Origin: Blattamonas nauphoetae
Taxonomy: Eukaryota; Preaxostyla; Oxymonadida
NCBI GenBank assembly: GCA_033064195.1
Contig: JARBJD010000313.1
Coordinates: 1 to 64,000 of the forward strand
Direction: 5' to 3'
DNA: 64,000 bases
This document shows positions 42,472 through 55,270 of this stretch, one piece after another. The notes beneath the pieces are model-generated. The model was not told where the DNA came from. It ran no database searches and saw nothing but the letters and a program-made list of their open reading frames with translations. The stretch's first letter is position 1. Each line of letters starts with the position of its first letter. The translations under genes and the position numbers were made by a program.

Positions 42472-43541
42472 CTATTCCAACAGTGGAAGGTTCATGCCGT
42501 GCAGGTTGTTCCATTCGATCGATCTGGCAACAACTAAGCGTCCGTATGTCTTTCGGTCGTTTCGCAGCTTTTCTTCAATCACATCATCAAATCCCTCCAT
42601 TCTCAACATCCGCTGCGCAATCTTCCCCATCTGTCGTGGTTCTCCCCTTTTTCTGTTCCATTCTCGCTGGGAATCCCTCATGAAAGACAGATAAGGCGGG
42701 AGTGAACCATCATATTCGATGATTGTGAGGCAACTTGGGATCGTGAGAAAGACTGGCATATGAAGAACAAATCCCATTGTTGGTTGATAATAAGAACATA
42801 TTCGGAGGAGTAGAGCAAGAAGGACGATAAATGCATCAGATTGGTCCCCATCGATGATCGAATTGCGGTTTGTGCACAAATGGCAAATATACTCCTCCAA
42901 AGGGGAGAGAACTTGCTTCAAAACCGTCTCGTAAACAGCTTGTTGTTCATTCCGATCCGTAATTTCGAGATTGTCAGACCATTCGGTGTGGAGAGCCAGA
43001 GAGAAGAAGTGATGTTTGAAATGAGACAGGCGTGGATATCTTCTGTTTCTGCAAAAGGAAGAGACTGTGGATGGAGAGTGGTGATGAGTTGAGGGATCAG
43101 ATCAGCTTTGAAGAGGGCGAGGCGGTTTTTTGGAGAACAGAAAATGATCAGAGTTCTGAGCATCTTCATTGCAGCAGTGGTAATTGCTTGGCTTGGTGAA
43201 GAAATGAGCAACATCATGGGCTGTATGATGTCTGTCAAATATTTATTCGAACTCGAGGCAAGGCGACTGAGAAAAGCATCGGTTGATTGTTGATTCAGTG
43301 GGTGGACAGATTTTAGAAATTCCACGGCTTTAACCTCCAGAGAGATATCAAGCGAAGGCTGGATCTTCACAGTGGCAACGAGAGATCGAAAACCGACGAC
43401 CTTTGTGGATTCAGATTCTTTCAGATTGAATTGCCAATTTAGGAAAGGTGAACAATCTAGAGAATGTGAAAAGAAGTGGGAAGAGATACCAGGGCTAGGG
43501 CAATCAGTAGAGGAGGATATCTTCGAGGCACCAGCACCCAT
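42472..43541 (-). CDS. Family A protein (A12) with one frame change
   Basis: ATG 43541 (MGAGASKISSSTDC) to TAG 42472-42474. CSPFLNWQ, FRSLVATVKIQPSLDISL, QPMMLLISS, FKADLIPQLITTLHPQS then LSTPNGL, after which the frame shifts by one base near 42970 and resumes as the family's NEQQAVYETVLKQVLSPLEEYI, CSYYQPTMGFVLHMP and MEGFDDVIEEKLRND...EWNNLHGMNLP. A single missing base is enough to explain it, so this may be a live gene with an assembly error or a young pseudogene. Confidence 0.65.
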
Positions 43542-43566
43542 TCCTTCCAGTTTCACAGTGATTTCA

Positions 43567-43580
43567 CTCGTAATGGGTCA
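43567..43580 (-). promoter_or_regulatory. Family A upstream box, A12
   Basis: Reads TGACCCATTACGAG on the gene strand, 25 nt before ATG 43541; one mismatch. Confidence 0.6.
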
Positions 43581-43956
43581 GATGAGAAGATGAAGAGCTG
43601 ATATTGAAATGAAAGTCATGTCCAAAAAGGAAGAACAAAAACAAATCATCGAAGTTTCAGACTATTCATGAATGAAGAAGGAGTGGTGGAACGAGACTGA
43701 AAGAAAGACTGGAACAACTTCTCGACGAACAATGTACGAACGAGAGAACGAGTCAAAGAAAGCGAACGAGGAAGACAGTCGAGGCGGGCATTGCTTGTTC
43801 TTCCAACGAACAGATACCTGCACGCGTCACACCTAGTGAGGGGAGGGAGAGGCAGAGTGGGGTGGGCGTGGGAAGGTGTGGGGGCAACAGAGCAGGGATC
43901 GAGATCGGCTACGAATTTGGCGACATCATCACATCCTTCCGAAGACGATTCGGAAG

Positions 43957-44766
43957 AATCAGCTGTCAGAGGCAAGGGATATCCAGAAGGGGGAGGGAGA
44001 GAGGGAGAGAGAGTGGGAGGATCAGCTGTCAGAGGCAAGGGATATCCAGAAGGGGGAGGGAGAGAGGGAGAGAGAGTGGGAGGATCAGCTGTCAGAGGCA
44101 AGGGATATCCAGAAGGGGGAGGGAGAGAGGGGAGAGGGTGGGAGGATCAGCTGTCAGAGGCAAGGGATATCCAGAAGGGGGAGGGAGAGAGGGAGAGGGT
44201 GGGAGGATCAGCTGTCAGAGGCAAGGGATATCCAGAAGGGGGAGGGAGAGAGGGAGAGAGTGGGAGGATCAGCTGTCAGAGGCAAGGGATATCCAGAAGG
44301 GGGAGGGAGAGAGGGAGAGGGTGGGAGGATCAGCTGTCAGAGGCAAGGGATATCCAGAAGGGGGAGGGAGAGAGGGAGAGAGAGTGGGAGGATCAGCTGT
44401 CAGAGGCAAGGGATATCCAGAAGGGGAGGGAGAGAGGGAGAGGGTGGGAGGATCAGCTGTCAGAGGCAAGGGATATCCAGAAGGGGGAGGGAGAGAGGGA
44501 GAGGGTGGGAGGATCAGCTGTCAGAGGCAAGGGATATCCAGAAGGGGGAGGGAGAGAGGGGAGAGGGTGGGAGGATCAGCTGTCAGAGGCAAGGGATATC
44601 CAGAAGGGGGAGGGAGAGAGGGGAGAGGGTGGGAGGATCAGCTGTCAGAGGCAAGGGATATCCAGAAGGGGGAGGGAGAGAGGGAGAGAGAGTGGGAGGA
44701 TCAGCTGTCAGAGGCAAGGGATATCCAGAAGGGGGAGGGAGAGAGGGGAGAGGGTGGGAGGATCAG
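43957..44766. repeat. Minisatellite, about 13 units of 58-64 bp
   Basis: Each unit begins ATCAGCTGTCAGAGGCAAGG, continues through GATATCCAGAAG and a G-rich block, and ends in a variable (GA)n run that sets the unit length. The last unit degrades into ATCAGCGCAAG. All three + frames are open through the array because the unit contains no stop in any frame, so the long frames here are not evidence of genes. The array abuts relic A13. Confidence 0.95.
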
Positions 44767-44769
44767 CGC

Positions 44770-45196
44770 AAGTCAATCCCACAAATGGCCTGTTGCTCGT
44801 GACATTCTTCGATTTCGAGAGAGACGGGGCAGTCTTGAGTGTCCGGCAAGAAGAGAGAGGCTGTTGATTGAGAGTGATGACGAGGTGAGGGATCCGGCTG
44901 GTCTCGACGTGCTTCTCCTGAAGACGTTCAGGACAGTGTTGGGTGATGTGAAGGAGGGAGAGCATTGTTGAGTGTGTGACGATCTGATCGGCAGACAGAA
45001 TGAGCACCTCGACGGACGGGATGGAGTCTGTCGAAGATCCACCTGGGAACGATTCAAGGCGACTGAGAAGAGAGTCGGTCGCAGAGGGTTTCCTTGAAAA
45101 AAGAGAACGATGAAACAGATCGGCTTTTGCGACAGTGCGAGTGGTCAGCGACACCGAACTCAAACCATCCCATTTCAGAAGTCCTCCACTTCCCAC
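44770..45196 (-). pseudogene. Family A relic (A13), N-terminal part ending at the minisatellite
   Basis: LLKWDGLS near the start, then ATDSLLSRLESFPGGSSTDS, SVEVLILSADQIVT and HVETSRIPHLVITLNQQPLS match the family A N-terminal half (ESADAFLSSLASxSDxSSTDFIQSIVVLISS...LVKADLIPQLITTLNPQSL, written with gaps). Similarity stops where the minisatellite begins. Strongly diverged. Confidence 0.6.
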
Positions 45197-45426
45197 TTTC
45201 AGAGATCAAAAGTGCGTGTTCATCAAAGTCAGAGCCCCCGTCGAGATCAGATCAGATCGGAGGTTGTTGCGATCCCGTTCTCGTTTCCCATCAACAAACA
45301 AGATTCCACATCCACTTTCCCTGTTCCGATGTGTTCAATGACTGGATCCTCTGCGACGATGAAGGAGAGACATTTCACAATCGCGTCGAATACACTTGAG
45401 ATCGTCGTGAATCCTTCCCCAACTGA

Positions 45427-46830
45427 TCAATGATCGAAAATCGCATTCTCGTTTCCAAACGACGAGATCGACACACTTTCTGTGCTCACAACGAACCCCA
45501 TCCTCTCTTCCAACAACCACGCCTCAACAAGCACTTCTCCCGTCGAGAATGTCAGTTGGTTCTTTCCTGCATCTCCCAACGTCTTGCAAGCAAGAAAGCA
45601 ACTCATCCCACAGCCAGCCTCATCATTTCCATCATCTCGGACACTCACGACAAGCGAGGGAGATGGAGGAAGAGCTGAGAGAAGCGTGGCGTTCATCGGG
45701 AAGCGGATGGCGTGCGTCGCATGTTGGCCGAGAGTGTCGATGACGATTCGTGTGAAGTCCGAAGTCGAGAAGCAGTCCCTGAACGATCCTTCTCTCGCCA
45801 GTGTTTTGTTCCAATCATCTGTGTCGGCATAGAAACACAAATCGTTCCCAGCCAAACAGTTCTTCGCAGGATCATCTGTGATCGGTTTCACAACTCGTTC
45901 CGTGTTGTTGAAGAAGATGCAGCTGAACCACGAAATCGTCGATGTCCCGCCAGCACTGCACGAAAACAGAACTGCCCCTCCATTCCTTGCCGTGTTCCAA
46001 TTCAACTGAAGGTTCGACTGGCTGAGACTGCCCAGCATTCCGTCACAATCAAGAGCCCCACTGCAGCTCCTTCATCCATCCGAGTTCCCATCCTCAAACC
46101 CCACATTCGACAGCATCCATCCATCTCGAAGATGCATGAAGTGCGTTGTGGCGATCGAAGATGAAGATTCTGATTTCGAAAAGTTCGTTCTGGGCACTTT
46201 CAGATGTGAAGGGGTGATGCAGGAGAGCGAGCCAATGCAATAAGCCGAGAAGAATGAATCGAATCTGGAGTTTCTGAGACAGAACGAGAACGCCGAGTTT
46301 CCCAGAAATCGAATCGCCCCGCCTTGAGACAGACCAGCCGCAGTCGCAGAGCATTCGATCAACGAACAGGCGAGAACGGTCAACGATCCCACTTCATTCC
46401 ACCAGAGCGCACCTCCGTGTTTGGAGGTCGTGGCTGAGGTCCATCAGCAGTTGATGAAGGTGTGGGAGGCCGAGAGGGAAGTGTGGGTCATGGATGGATT
46501 GGTTGTTCGAGGTTGTGTCGACGGCGTTCGAGAAACACGCAGAGATCGTCGTGTGAGCAACGAAAAGTGAGGTTGCGAGACTAATTCGAGCAAAAAGTCC
46601 ACCGATCAGAACATCTTCGCTGTCTTTCACTCATCATCCCACAACACTCACATTCCCAACTCGATGGGAGATGTGCTGGGCAAGCGATGAGTGGGTTGTC
46701 GAGATGATCGACATTTTCATGTTCAGAAGCGTCACATTCCACACATTTCTGCTGCAAAAGAGCGGACCATCATAAGACACTCCAAAATCCGCAAAAGAAC
46801 ACGAACTGAAATCGACTCACGATTCTGACG
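45427..46830 (-). pseudogene. Receptor beta-helix fragment, frame broken
   Basis: Pieces in order on the - strand: DFSSCSFADFGVSYDGPLFC and NVTLLNMKMSIISTTHSSLA (around 46810-46670), DVLIGGLFARISLATSLFV (46630-46394), a Gly/Ser repeat with GGAIRFLGNSAFSFC (46392-46072), and GGAVLFSCSAGG, LVVSVRDDGNDEAGCGMSC, then LACKTLGDAG (46038-45427). The spacing of GGAI/GGAV motifs and Cys residues is that of the beta-helix ectodomain at 49500-50000. Frames differ between pieces and no membrane segment or kinase-like tail follows. A relic. Confidence 0.55.
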
Positions 46831-46839
46831 ACATTGAGG

Positions 46840-48465
46840 TGGTCAGAGACGGAACTGTTTGTTTGAAATTCATCAAAGCAAACAAACTGTGGTCAGATGA
46901 AGAAATCCAGAGTTGCATTCAAGAGGCGAGTGTGGAAGGAATCCAGATTTCACTCTCAATTATCTTCACAACGGATGAGATTCCCACTTTAATTGAACGG
47001 ATTTCTGACGGGTGGAAACAGAGATGGGAGGGAGTTGTCGTTGAGTTCACAATATCAATCAGGCGTCCAACGGTTGATCCAGCTTCAACAATTCGCGACG
47101 GAGCGTCACATAGAGCGTGGATTGAAATGGTCATTGAGTGGAACTGCAGTGTGTTAGATTCCTATGCCTTCAGTGGGAGGAATCACTCGACACATTTCTC
47201 AATAGTCTCCGCATTTGAAGTGGAAAAAACGGATTCGGCCAGTGACGGTAGAACTTCTGGATGGGAACTTCCCAATCTGGAATAGTCGATCAAAAATGGG
47301 ATGACTATCATTTGAACTCGATTTTGGGAGGGATTGTGTCCGAATAATGAGTGGACAGTTGGAGATCAGCCCACAGTTTTGCTTCACACTCAAACACGCT
47401 TCAACCATCAAATCGTTTCAACTCATTACAAATCATCTTTTGAAGGATGAGCTCTTCTGATATCATCATTGGCGTTTGACTGCATCCCTCCTTCCTCATT
47501 CAAATCGGATTCCCCTGTATGAATTGGAGGAGTGGGATTTTGCGATGAACTCTCCTCATTTCTGTCCTGTGTCACAAATGTCTGGAACTTGACTTTGGAG
47601 AGTCCACCGATTCATCCACTCTGTTGCACGAACGATATCACTGACTCGTCAATCACCCGCTGTTCATTCTGTTGATATTCCACTGGAGCCGCTTGCATCC
47701 GAAACGTAAACTTCCTCATCTCGCCCAATTCCTGAATTTGAATACATGGAGATCTCTGTGTTGTCATGTGAGACATGGTGAAACAACGATTCTTCAATTG
47801 CGACGAGGTTGCGTTTTGTGGTCGAATTGTGGATTGCGAGACCGATTCGTGTTGACCCACCTCGTTTGTGAGCCTTCTGTTTTCGACGATTTCTCAGATA
47901 TCTCCACACATGCATTCTCACAATTGAATGACACGATCTCGTGTCAAACCATGACGTGACGAGCAGCTGTACAATCAGTCTTCGGATGAATGAATCATCC
48001 CAGTGGGGATAACTTGATCGATTTTTGCGCGTTTTACTGGAGGATGCCTCTGAAAACCGGCGGGAAACAGTTTACGGAGAACTGGGCGAATTGGGCAACG
48101 AAAACCATCTCGACTCATCAAAATAGGGAATCCATGTCACACTTCGAATCAGAATAATAGGTTGACAGGTCGGATTTGATTCAATCTCGCTCAAACTGGC
48201 CTACCCGTCACAAATTATTAACCTGCTTTCCCAGCATGTCCAATGGGTCAGAACCTCGATTTGACTGGGTATATTCTCGAAGATGTTTCAAATTGAACGC
48301 TTGTCTCGACAGATCCAAGAATAACCTGAGGATTCTGAAGAAAACAGAACAAATGATTGTGATCAACTTTGACGTGGAAAATGAGATCTATCTCTCGCCA
48401 ACGCCGTGGAAAGCAAGAGTGAAAGCATCGCATAATGGGACAACATTCACAGAGATCCATTCGCA
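46840..48465. other. No confident gene
   Basis: A 148-codon + frame (46839-47285) and a 97-codon + frame (48176-48469) lack recognisable domains. The first overlaps, on the other strand, what may be the 5' part of the receptor relic. The second overlaps the start of the receptor at 48466 by four bases. Confidence 0.35.
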
Positions 48466-51400
48466 ATGATTCGATTCGGACTTCTTTTCGTTTTCAGTTG
48501 TCTGAACTGTGCTTGGGATGATTGCAGTGACACAACATTGCAGTCTCTGTCGCGAATCCTGACATCCATCACAAACACTGTTGAACATGGAAATGCTGAG
48601 CCTGGATCGTTGCTGCTCCCAAGAGGACACTTCTTCGCATCGAATGATTTAGTGGAATCGAGGGATCTGACGATGAGAGGAAATGAAACAAGGATCAGAT
48701 TCTGGGATGATGGAAGAGGAGCGAAGAAGAATCGCAAGTTGGATGGGAATGTGGTCGGATTTGAGACGATGTTCGTGTTCAGGAACAGCTCGGTTTGTCT
48801 GTGGTCGTTGGAGTTGGATTGTGGTGTTGAAGGAGTTGGGACAGCTCGTGTGTTGGGATCTTGTGTGGTTGTGTCATTGTGCTCGATTCGTTCGAACATG
48901 GAATGCTCGCCATTTGTGGTTTGTTGGATGGGAGAGACTGACTGGAACTCGATCACAGTGACATCGAGTTCTCACGTGTCATCATGCTCTCCTTCTCTTC
49001 TTCCTCTGGTTGGGATTTGTGACGACTCGATTCGCTCTGGCAAGACTGGAACTGCATCGCTTGGACGATTGGACGGAACAGACAGAACTGAGGGTTGCAC
49101 ATCGTCTGTTTCGATCACAGGCACTTCGCTTGAGCTTCGTGATGGTGATTTGATTTTGGGGACAGGTCCTCTGATTGGGTCACTGGACTTGGACAGAGCT
49201 GGTAATGATGTGGAGACGAAATCAGTGTCGACATCGTTGGTTGGTTGTGTTCTTGTGAACATGACATCACGATGCTCATCGGAAGGGATTGAAGTTGGGA
49301 GTTGGTTCGGTCAGTCGATTGTTGGGAGTGTTGTGTCGTCGTGTTCGAACCATCTTTATGGAACATCGATTCGTTCGCTGAATGGTGGAGGGAGTCTTCT
49401 GAGTCTGAACTCATCATTTGTCTCGTGCCTGGTGGACGCTACAAACGAGAACAAGCCGTTCACAACCCGAACTGAACTCACTGCCGACCATTCTCTGTAT
49501 TCCTTCAAGCTCTGCACGTTCAAGGGATGCTCTCCAATTGGCAGTTATGGTGGTGCGATCTCCTGCAACTATATCAATGTCATTATCTCAATCGACTCTT
49601 GCTCATTTCACTCTTGCTCTGAGGCTGCTTTCGGTGGAGCAGTCTACATCGATTTTCCTGGCGGAACGACAAACACACTCACACTCTCATCGTCGTCTTT
49701 CACGTCGTGTTCTGCATCCAGCGATGGCTGTCTGACAATGTACAATCCCTGTAGTCTAACCATCTCGGAATGTGTCTTCATGGACTCGAAAGCGGTATCG
49801 TATGGAGGAGCGATTGGTCTGTACAGCTGGGATCCAGCGACAAAAGGAGGTGCCATCTCAAATTGTCTCTTCCTGAACTGCATACAAACAAACCCAATAT
49901 CTTCATATGGAGGAGGGGTGATGTATTTACAGCACTGTCTATCTGTTCAGCTCTCTTCCCTCCTCTTCGATGAGTGTTCGGCTGCAACGGGAAGAGGTCA
50001 TGCAATCTGCCATGCTTCAACTCCGTATCCAACATTTAACTCAGAGACCGTCTCAAATTGTTCGTCATCTTCGGACTACTCCACAAGTCTAATCTTCGTA
50101 AAACAAACCGGGCAAGATTTCAGCAGTCTCCTCAACCAATCTCCCACCAAAATCACCCTCAAAGCCCTCACTGCAGAAGTGGAAGGAGCGACAGCTGATG
50201 TGGAAGTGACACTAAACAAGGCAGTGTCTGGAACATTGCTGGTTGTTGTGTCGAATGTTGAAGGAGAGCGAGTGGAAGAGACAGATGGGATTCCAAACAT
50301 TGGTCGCGTTTTGGAGTTCTCGATGTCGTCGTCGTCGATTGGATCGTGTTCTGTGTCGATTGGTGAGACTGGACTTCTTCAGACACCTCTCTCCGATTAT
50401 TCCATCGTCGCTGCCTTTCTTCCTGGCCACGTCATTTCATTCCCAACGTCTCCCATCTTCGGAATCTCAAAGATTCCACCCTCACTCATCTCAGCAGTCT
50501 GTTCATTGGATGCCAGCCACACGAAAGTGAGTGTTGCTTTTGAAGGAAGAGACTTTGAAGATGGAGAGTATGAAGTGACATTGTAAGATGACTCGTGGTT
50601 GGTTGTGGAGTTGAAGACAGATCCTGATGGAACATCGACAGGAACGAAAGACTTGGGATTGCTTGATCCAGATTCTCCATGGTTCGAAAGAGGAACTTGG
50701 ATTGTGAAAGAAGTGAAGACTGTGACAACTCCAACAATGTTGATCGACATCGCCCATCCTGTCTCGTTCACGATTCCAACGGTGGCTCGATTGTCTGCGG
50801 TTGAAGTGAGTGAACTGGATGACTCAACGAAAGGGAAAGTGACACTGTCGTTTTCGAGTGTGGAGTTGGAGAAAGGAGTGGAATACACACTGACACTGGT
50901 TGGACAAGACGCAACTCAAGAGACTCTGAGCCGCGAAGTGACAACAACCTTATCTGGAGAGATTGGAGAGTTGGATGAAGTGTTGTATCCATTTGAGACC
51001 GACGCCACTCGACGAGCTCAACAGATGAAATTTGGAGTGTTATACAAGGCGACATCACTTCAAGCGACAGGTCGATCGAATTCGGTTCAAGTTGGATCAG
51101 TTGGAGTTCAGATGCCTGACGAGCCAGTCCGCTTGACGAAGATCGAAGTGGATGACGAGACAGAGACAACAATCAGACTTCTGGTGACAGGGTCAGGATT
51201 CGTTCCCAAAGAAACATACACTGTTGAAGTGTCTGGAGTTTTTACAGGAAGTGGATCTGAGGATGCTCACACACGAACATTCACTGTTGTTGCCTCTGAT
51301 GCGACATCTGCATCGTCGTCCACACTCGTTCTCTCCTCCAGTTCTGATTCAACATCTCTGCAATTCGGGCAAACATACACAGTGACGAAGATTGACAATG

Positions 51401-53871
51401 GGACAGATTTTGGAATTCTTGTGAGCACTCTATCGTTCGTAACCCCTCAACTTCCTGAAAGTCCTCCACTTCCTTCAGTCTCTCGTGTCATTTCAGCATC
51501 CGTCGAGTTGAACTCGCAAGGCATTTTGATGTCGATCGTTCTCACTGGCGAGCACCTCCCTTCAGACTCGGCATTCGAATTGACACTCAACGACACAATC
51601 ACAATCCCAGTTTCGTTCACCTCGAGCACGAAAGGAAAGAGTGAAGTTGTGATGTTGGGGTTGGATGGAGGCCTCGATTTTGGTTCAACTTATCTGATCA
51701 CAGATCTGTGCACTGGAGGACTGAAGATCATTGCAGATGGCATTTCCATCTCAACACCTCCAAAACCGTCGGAGCTGACCATCAGCGTGTGCTCCGATGA
51801 TGCTGGTGACTCATCGATGATTCGGAGTGGAGCAGATGTCTCGACGTGTCTCAGAATCGAACGAGCGTGGGAGATTGCCGAACGACTCTCGATTGCCAAC
51901 ACGATGTTGCGAATTGTGAAACCAGCGTCACTTTCCACACCACTGCTTATGTCGTCTCTTCCCTTCAAACTGACATCAGGCAACATGAATCAATCACTCC
52001 TCTCTCTTTTCCAACCAACGTCAAACACCGATTCGGAACCTTCGTTCCTCTCGATCACGAATGGTGAATGTGGATTGACACTCCTCACCATCACAACTCC
52101 ATCGTCCTCCTCGTTTGTCTTTATCTCCGCTCAATCCTCCACTATCACAATCCAAATGTGTTCTATCGAAGGAAACAACAGCACTGTATCAAACTCTGAA
52201 GGATCGATTTGTGGATGGAACAAAGGATTCCTGCATTTTATTGAATCGACAACGAACCTGTCAGCAGTGACGATGAAGGGACTTGGATCTGGAGGGATTG
52301 TTCAGAAAGGAGGAGAATTGACAATCTCGAAAGGAGAATTCTCTGAAAACGGAGGAACGAACTCATCGTTCCCATCAGCGAGACAGAACATCCACTGCGA
52401 AGGAGAGGGAAAACTGATGATCGACTCTCTTTCGAAGGGAGATGGAACAAAGAACTCTCCATCAGCTTGGATTGATTCTGACGAGTGCACGATCAGTGGA
52501 GATCAAGACCTTGTCTCGTCTCCTCTCTTCTTTCCCACTCTCGACTCCGACAATTCATCCACCAACATCGAGAAGAAGACAAACACGATTCACTTTTCTC
52601 TGAAAGGAGAGATGCTCGTTCCGTGTGGTCTGGATGTGGAAGTGTTTGAGTGGGATTCAGATAAGAGTGTGAAGGGTGCATCCACTCTTCTCCATCTGGA
52701 CACCCTCGCAACGACGAAATGGACTGAAACTGAGATTGTTGGACAAGTGGATCTGAACACTTCGCTCTTGTCTCTCAACTCATCTCTCCAATGGCGCGCC
52801 AGGATTGTTTATGGAAACAATCGAACAACTTCGAATTCATTCCTGTTCGCTTCAGCGTCATCGACAGGAAAAGGGAACATATCGCAAGGAGGGACTTCCT
52901 CGAAGATGTTGTGGATCATTCCGATTGCTGTTGCTGCCATTCTCGCTGTTGGCTTTCTCGTGATGGTGTGTTTCGTCCGAGTTCGTCGAGACCGAAAACA
53001 GAAATCGGATGTTCTTCTTTCGCACCAAGAGATGCATACCCAGAATGAAGCTGACATCGAAAAAGTGGAGATCGCCGATGATCTTCTCCCCAACTCAACT
53101 GGCCCTGCTCATCTCTGCTCCAAGTCGATCAAAAGCGAGTTCTCTGATGGATCGGCAGAAGAGATGTGGACGCTGAAGTGTGATTCAGATCCGACTGGAG
53201 AGATGGTGGGTGTGATTGAGCTGAACGGGAGAGAGCACACAGCCACGAAAATCCAAGTGGTGACGACACTTCACTCCAAACTGCACAAAGAGAATTCTCT
53301 CCTCCATCCGCAACTGATCCAACGACAAGTCGCTTTCGGACTGTCGCACGTGCTGTCCACTCTGCAGACGAAGGACGCTCTCACCCAACTGACCTCCCAC
53401 TGGGTGTTGTTCGACAGCAAAGACCGGATGTTCCTTCAGATTTCGAGTGGGAGTGGGAAAGGAATGGGAGTGAGTGGAGGGAGTGGGAAGAAAGGGATGA
53501 ATGGATCGAACGAGGGATTGCGATGGGGAGCACCGGAGCAGAAGGAGGAATCCACGCTGTCAGTGTGTGGTGTTGACGTCGAGAAGGTGTCGGTTTTTCG
53601 GCTCGGCCTGTTGTTGTGGGAGATGGAGACGGGAGAGATACCGTTCAGGGAGGTGGATGCTGTGAACGCGCATCGGCAGGTTGTGAGTGGAATCCGACCC
53701 GACCTCACCAAAGTCACGAACTCGTCGATGCGAGCACTGATCCAGAACTGTCTGCACCAGACACCAGAACACAGGCCAACACTCACCACAGTGACACGCA
53801 CTCTCTGCGACATCACCAAAGTCCCCTTCTGCAATAGCATCAAAATCAGAAGCGACTTTTTTCCATTCTGA
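48466..53871 (+). CDS. Receptor-like pseudokinase, about 1,800 residues, with one in-frame TAA
   Basis: One frame from ATG 48466 to TGA 53871, interrupted only by TAA 50584-50586. Signal peptide MIRFGLLFVFSCLNC; beta-helix ectodomain with repeated SYGGAI/FGGAVY turns (49540-49920); Ig-like repeats (about residues 640-1110); a second beta-helix-like part with GGIVQKGGELTISKGEF; a membrane segment at residues 1481-1504 (WIIPIAVAAILAVGFLVMV) followed by VRRDRKQ; and a kinase-like tail with WGAPEQ (residue 1687), LGLLLWEMETGEIPF and TPEHRPT. HRD and DFG are absent, so it is probably a pseudokinase binding partners rather than phosphorylating. At the TAA (after YEVTL) a related unit in the first receptor has Glu. 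Likely a surface receptor or adhesin-like protein. Confidence 0.8.
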
Positions 53872-54202
53872 TTTACGCCAGTGTCATCAATTGCTCATCC
53901 TGTCTGCTTCTCCTTTTTCACTGTCCGAACAAAATGACACACATCACCAGATTTATCGACGTCACATTCCTCATCCTCTTCACAACTGAGTCGAGAATAG
54001 TTACAAACTGTATTCGTTTTTTCAATCAATCTTCTCGTTTTCTCCTCTTCATTCCACCAACCGTTGATTCAATGTCAATTTCCTCAACCTTCCATTGTTT
54101 CTTCTGTTCTTCACCGATTTCGAGGTTGTTTGTTTTCAACAGACTGCTCAGCAGCCCGCTATCTTGTGTTCATTTCATCATCTCATCTCGCCAAAGATTC
54201 TT
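53872..54202. other. 3' flank of the receptor, no gene recognised
   Basis: T-rich on the + strand. Overlapping frames of 70-108 codons have no similarity to anything else in the window. Confidence 0.4.
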
Positions 54203-54948
54203 TCATCGTCGAGTTGTCTTCCAATTCACAGACTGAGCAACGTTCAACAGTCTGCTCTTCAACAGATCATCGAGACTCCTCATGATGTGCAAACGCCTCT
54301 TCCGCTTTTCTGGACCATCATCAGTGAGAAGGTGTGCTTGTGTGACGAACAGCTTCGGAATCGCGACAACTTTCACTTGTCTGAGACTGCCATCTTCCTC
54401 AACGGGCCAACAGTTTTGTAAAAAGTTTAGAGTCATTGAGGATGTAAATGACAGAAGAAGCGAATTAGTGAAACGACAAAATACTTGAGACAACCCGTGG
54501 ATTTCACCCTCCTTCAATCAACTCTTCCATCTGTTTCGTCTTTTCCTCCATCTCCCATTGAAAAGCTGCCAGGTCAATCCCAATCGCTCCAATCTTCTTC
54601 ATCGATGGAGAGTCCGTGGTTGAAGAGGATGAAGAACCAGAAACACCAGGAAACAAAAGAGGATGAATGATCATGTTCTTCAGAATGTGTTGATCCGCAA
54701 CCACAGAAAGGTCCATCAGATGAGGTGTTGAGAGTTTTTGGGGAAAGTGGTTGGAGGAGAAGAGGGACAGTTTGGGGGAAGACACTCTCGTTCATCAAAT
54801 GTGGAGGAGAGCTCGACATCCTTCGCAGAGTGGATTGGGTGTGGCTCTCCCGAGACTCGGACAACAGCGAGGGACACTCCTCGCTCAATGAGCCCTTCTC
54901 GAAGTTGAGTTCGTCCCTCATCGGCTTCGGTGGCTGTTGACTTTGCAT
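54203..54948 (-). CDS. Unidentified small gene, exon structure unresolved
   Basis: Three same-strand frames overlap: 54948-54574 (MQSQQPPKPMRDELNFEKGS, ending FNHGLSIDEEDWSDWD and TGA), 54785-54504 (DLSVVADQHILKNMIIHPLL, FQWEMEEKTKQMEELIEGG) and 54517-54203 (SLRQVKVVAIPKLFV). The acidic and coiled parts look coding, but I cannot choose between splice patterns and see no known domain. It is downstream of, and on the same strand as, the family D gene. Confidence 0.3.
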
Positions 54949-55270
54949 TGCAGCGATGGTTGTGTGTCGACGTGGGATGGTTCCAGGACGACGATGACCA
55001 AATCATCGATGCCAGTCACGCGAAAACGAATGAACAGCATGCAGAGTGGGTTGGGAGAGATGGGAGAGGTTGGATGGAGTGTGGACAGTGGAGAGGGGAG
55101 AAACGAGGAGGAGGGGAGGCGAAGGAAGTGAGGACGGAGTGAGCACGAGAGCAAGAGTGAGGAGTGGAGAGAGGACGAGCTGCCTGGTGTGTCGATGGTT
55201 ACGCGAGCGTCTGCTGCCACTCTTTCTTTCAAGCGACACACCAGAGTGTCAGGGAAGGACTCAATCAGGG

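Noticed and set aside
43957-44766. CRISPR array
   Set aside because: Units are contiguous with no unique spacers; eukaryotic context.
43791-44971. Three overlapping + frames of 308-369 codons with Arg/Gly/Glu repeats
   Set aside because: They are the three readings of one minisatellite whose unit lacks stops; no domain, and all frames are equally open.
47975-48175. Possible rRNA-like segment around CAGTGGGGATAACTTGAT
   Set aside because: Only a short resemblance, without conserved flanking rRNA sequence.
50580-50620. A GTAAG...ACAG intron that would remove the receptor TAA
   Set aside because: Removing it shifts the frame straight into a TGA, whereas reading on through the TAA position keeps 1,090 codons in frame.
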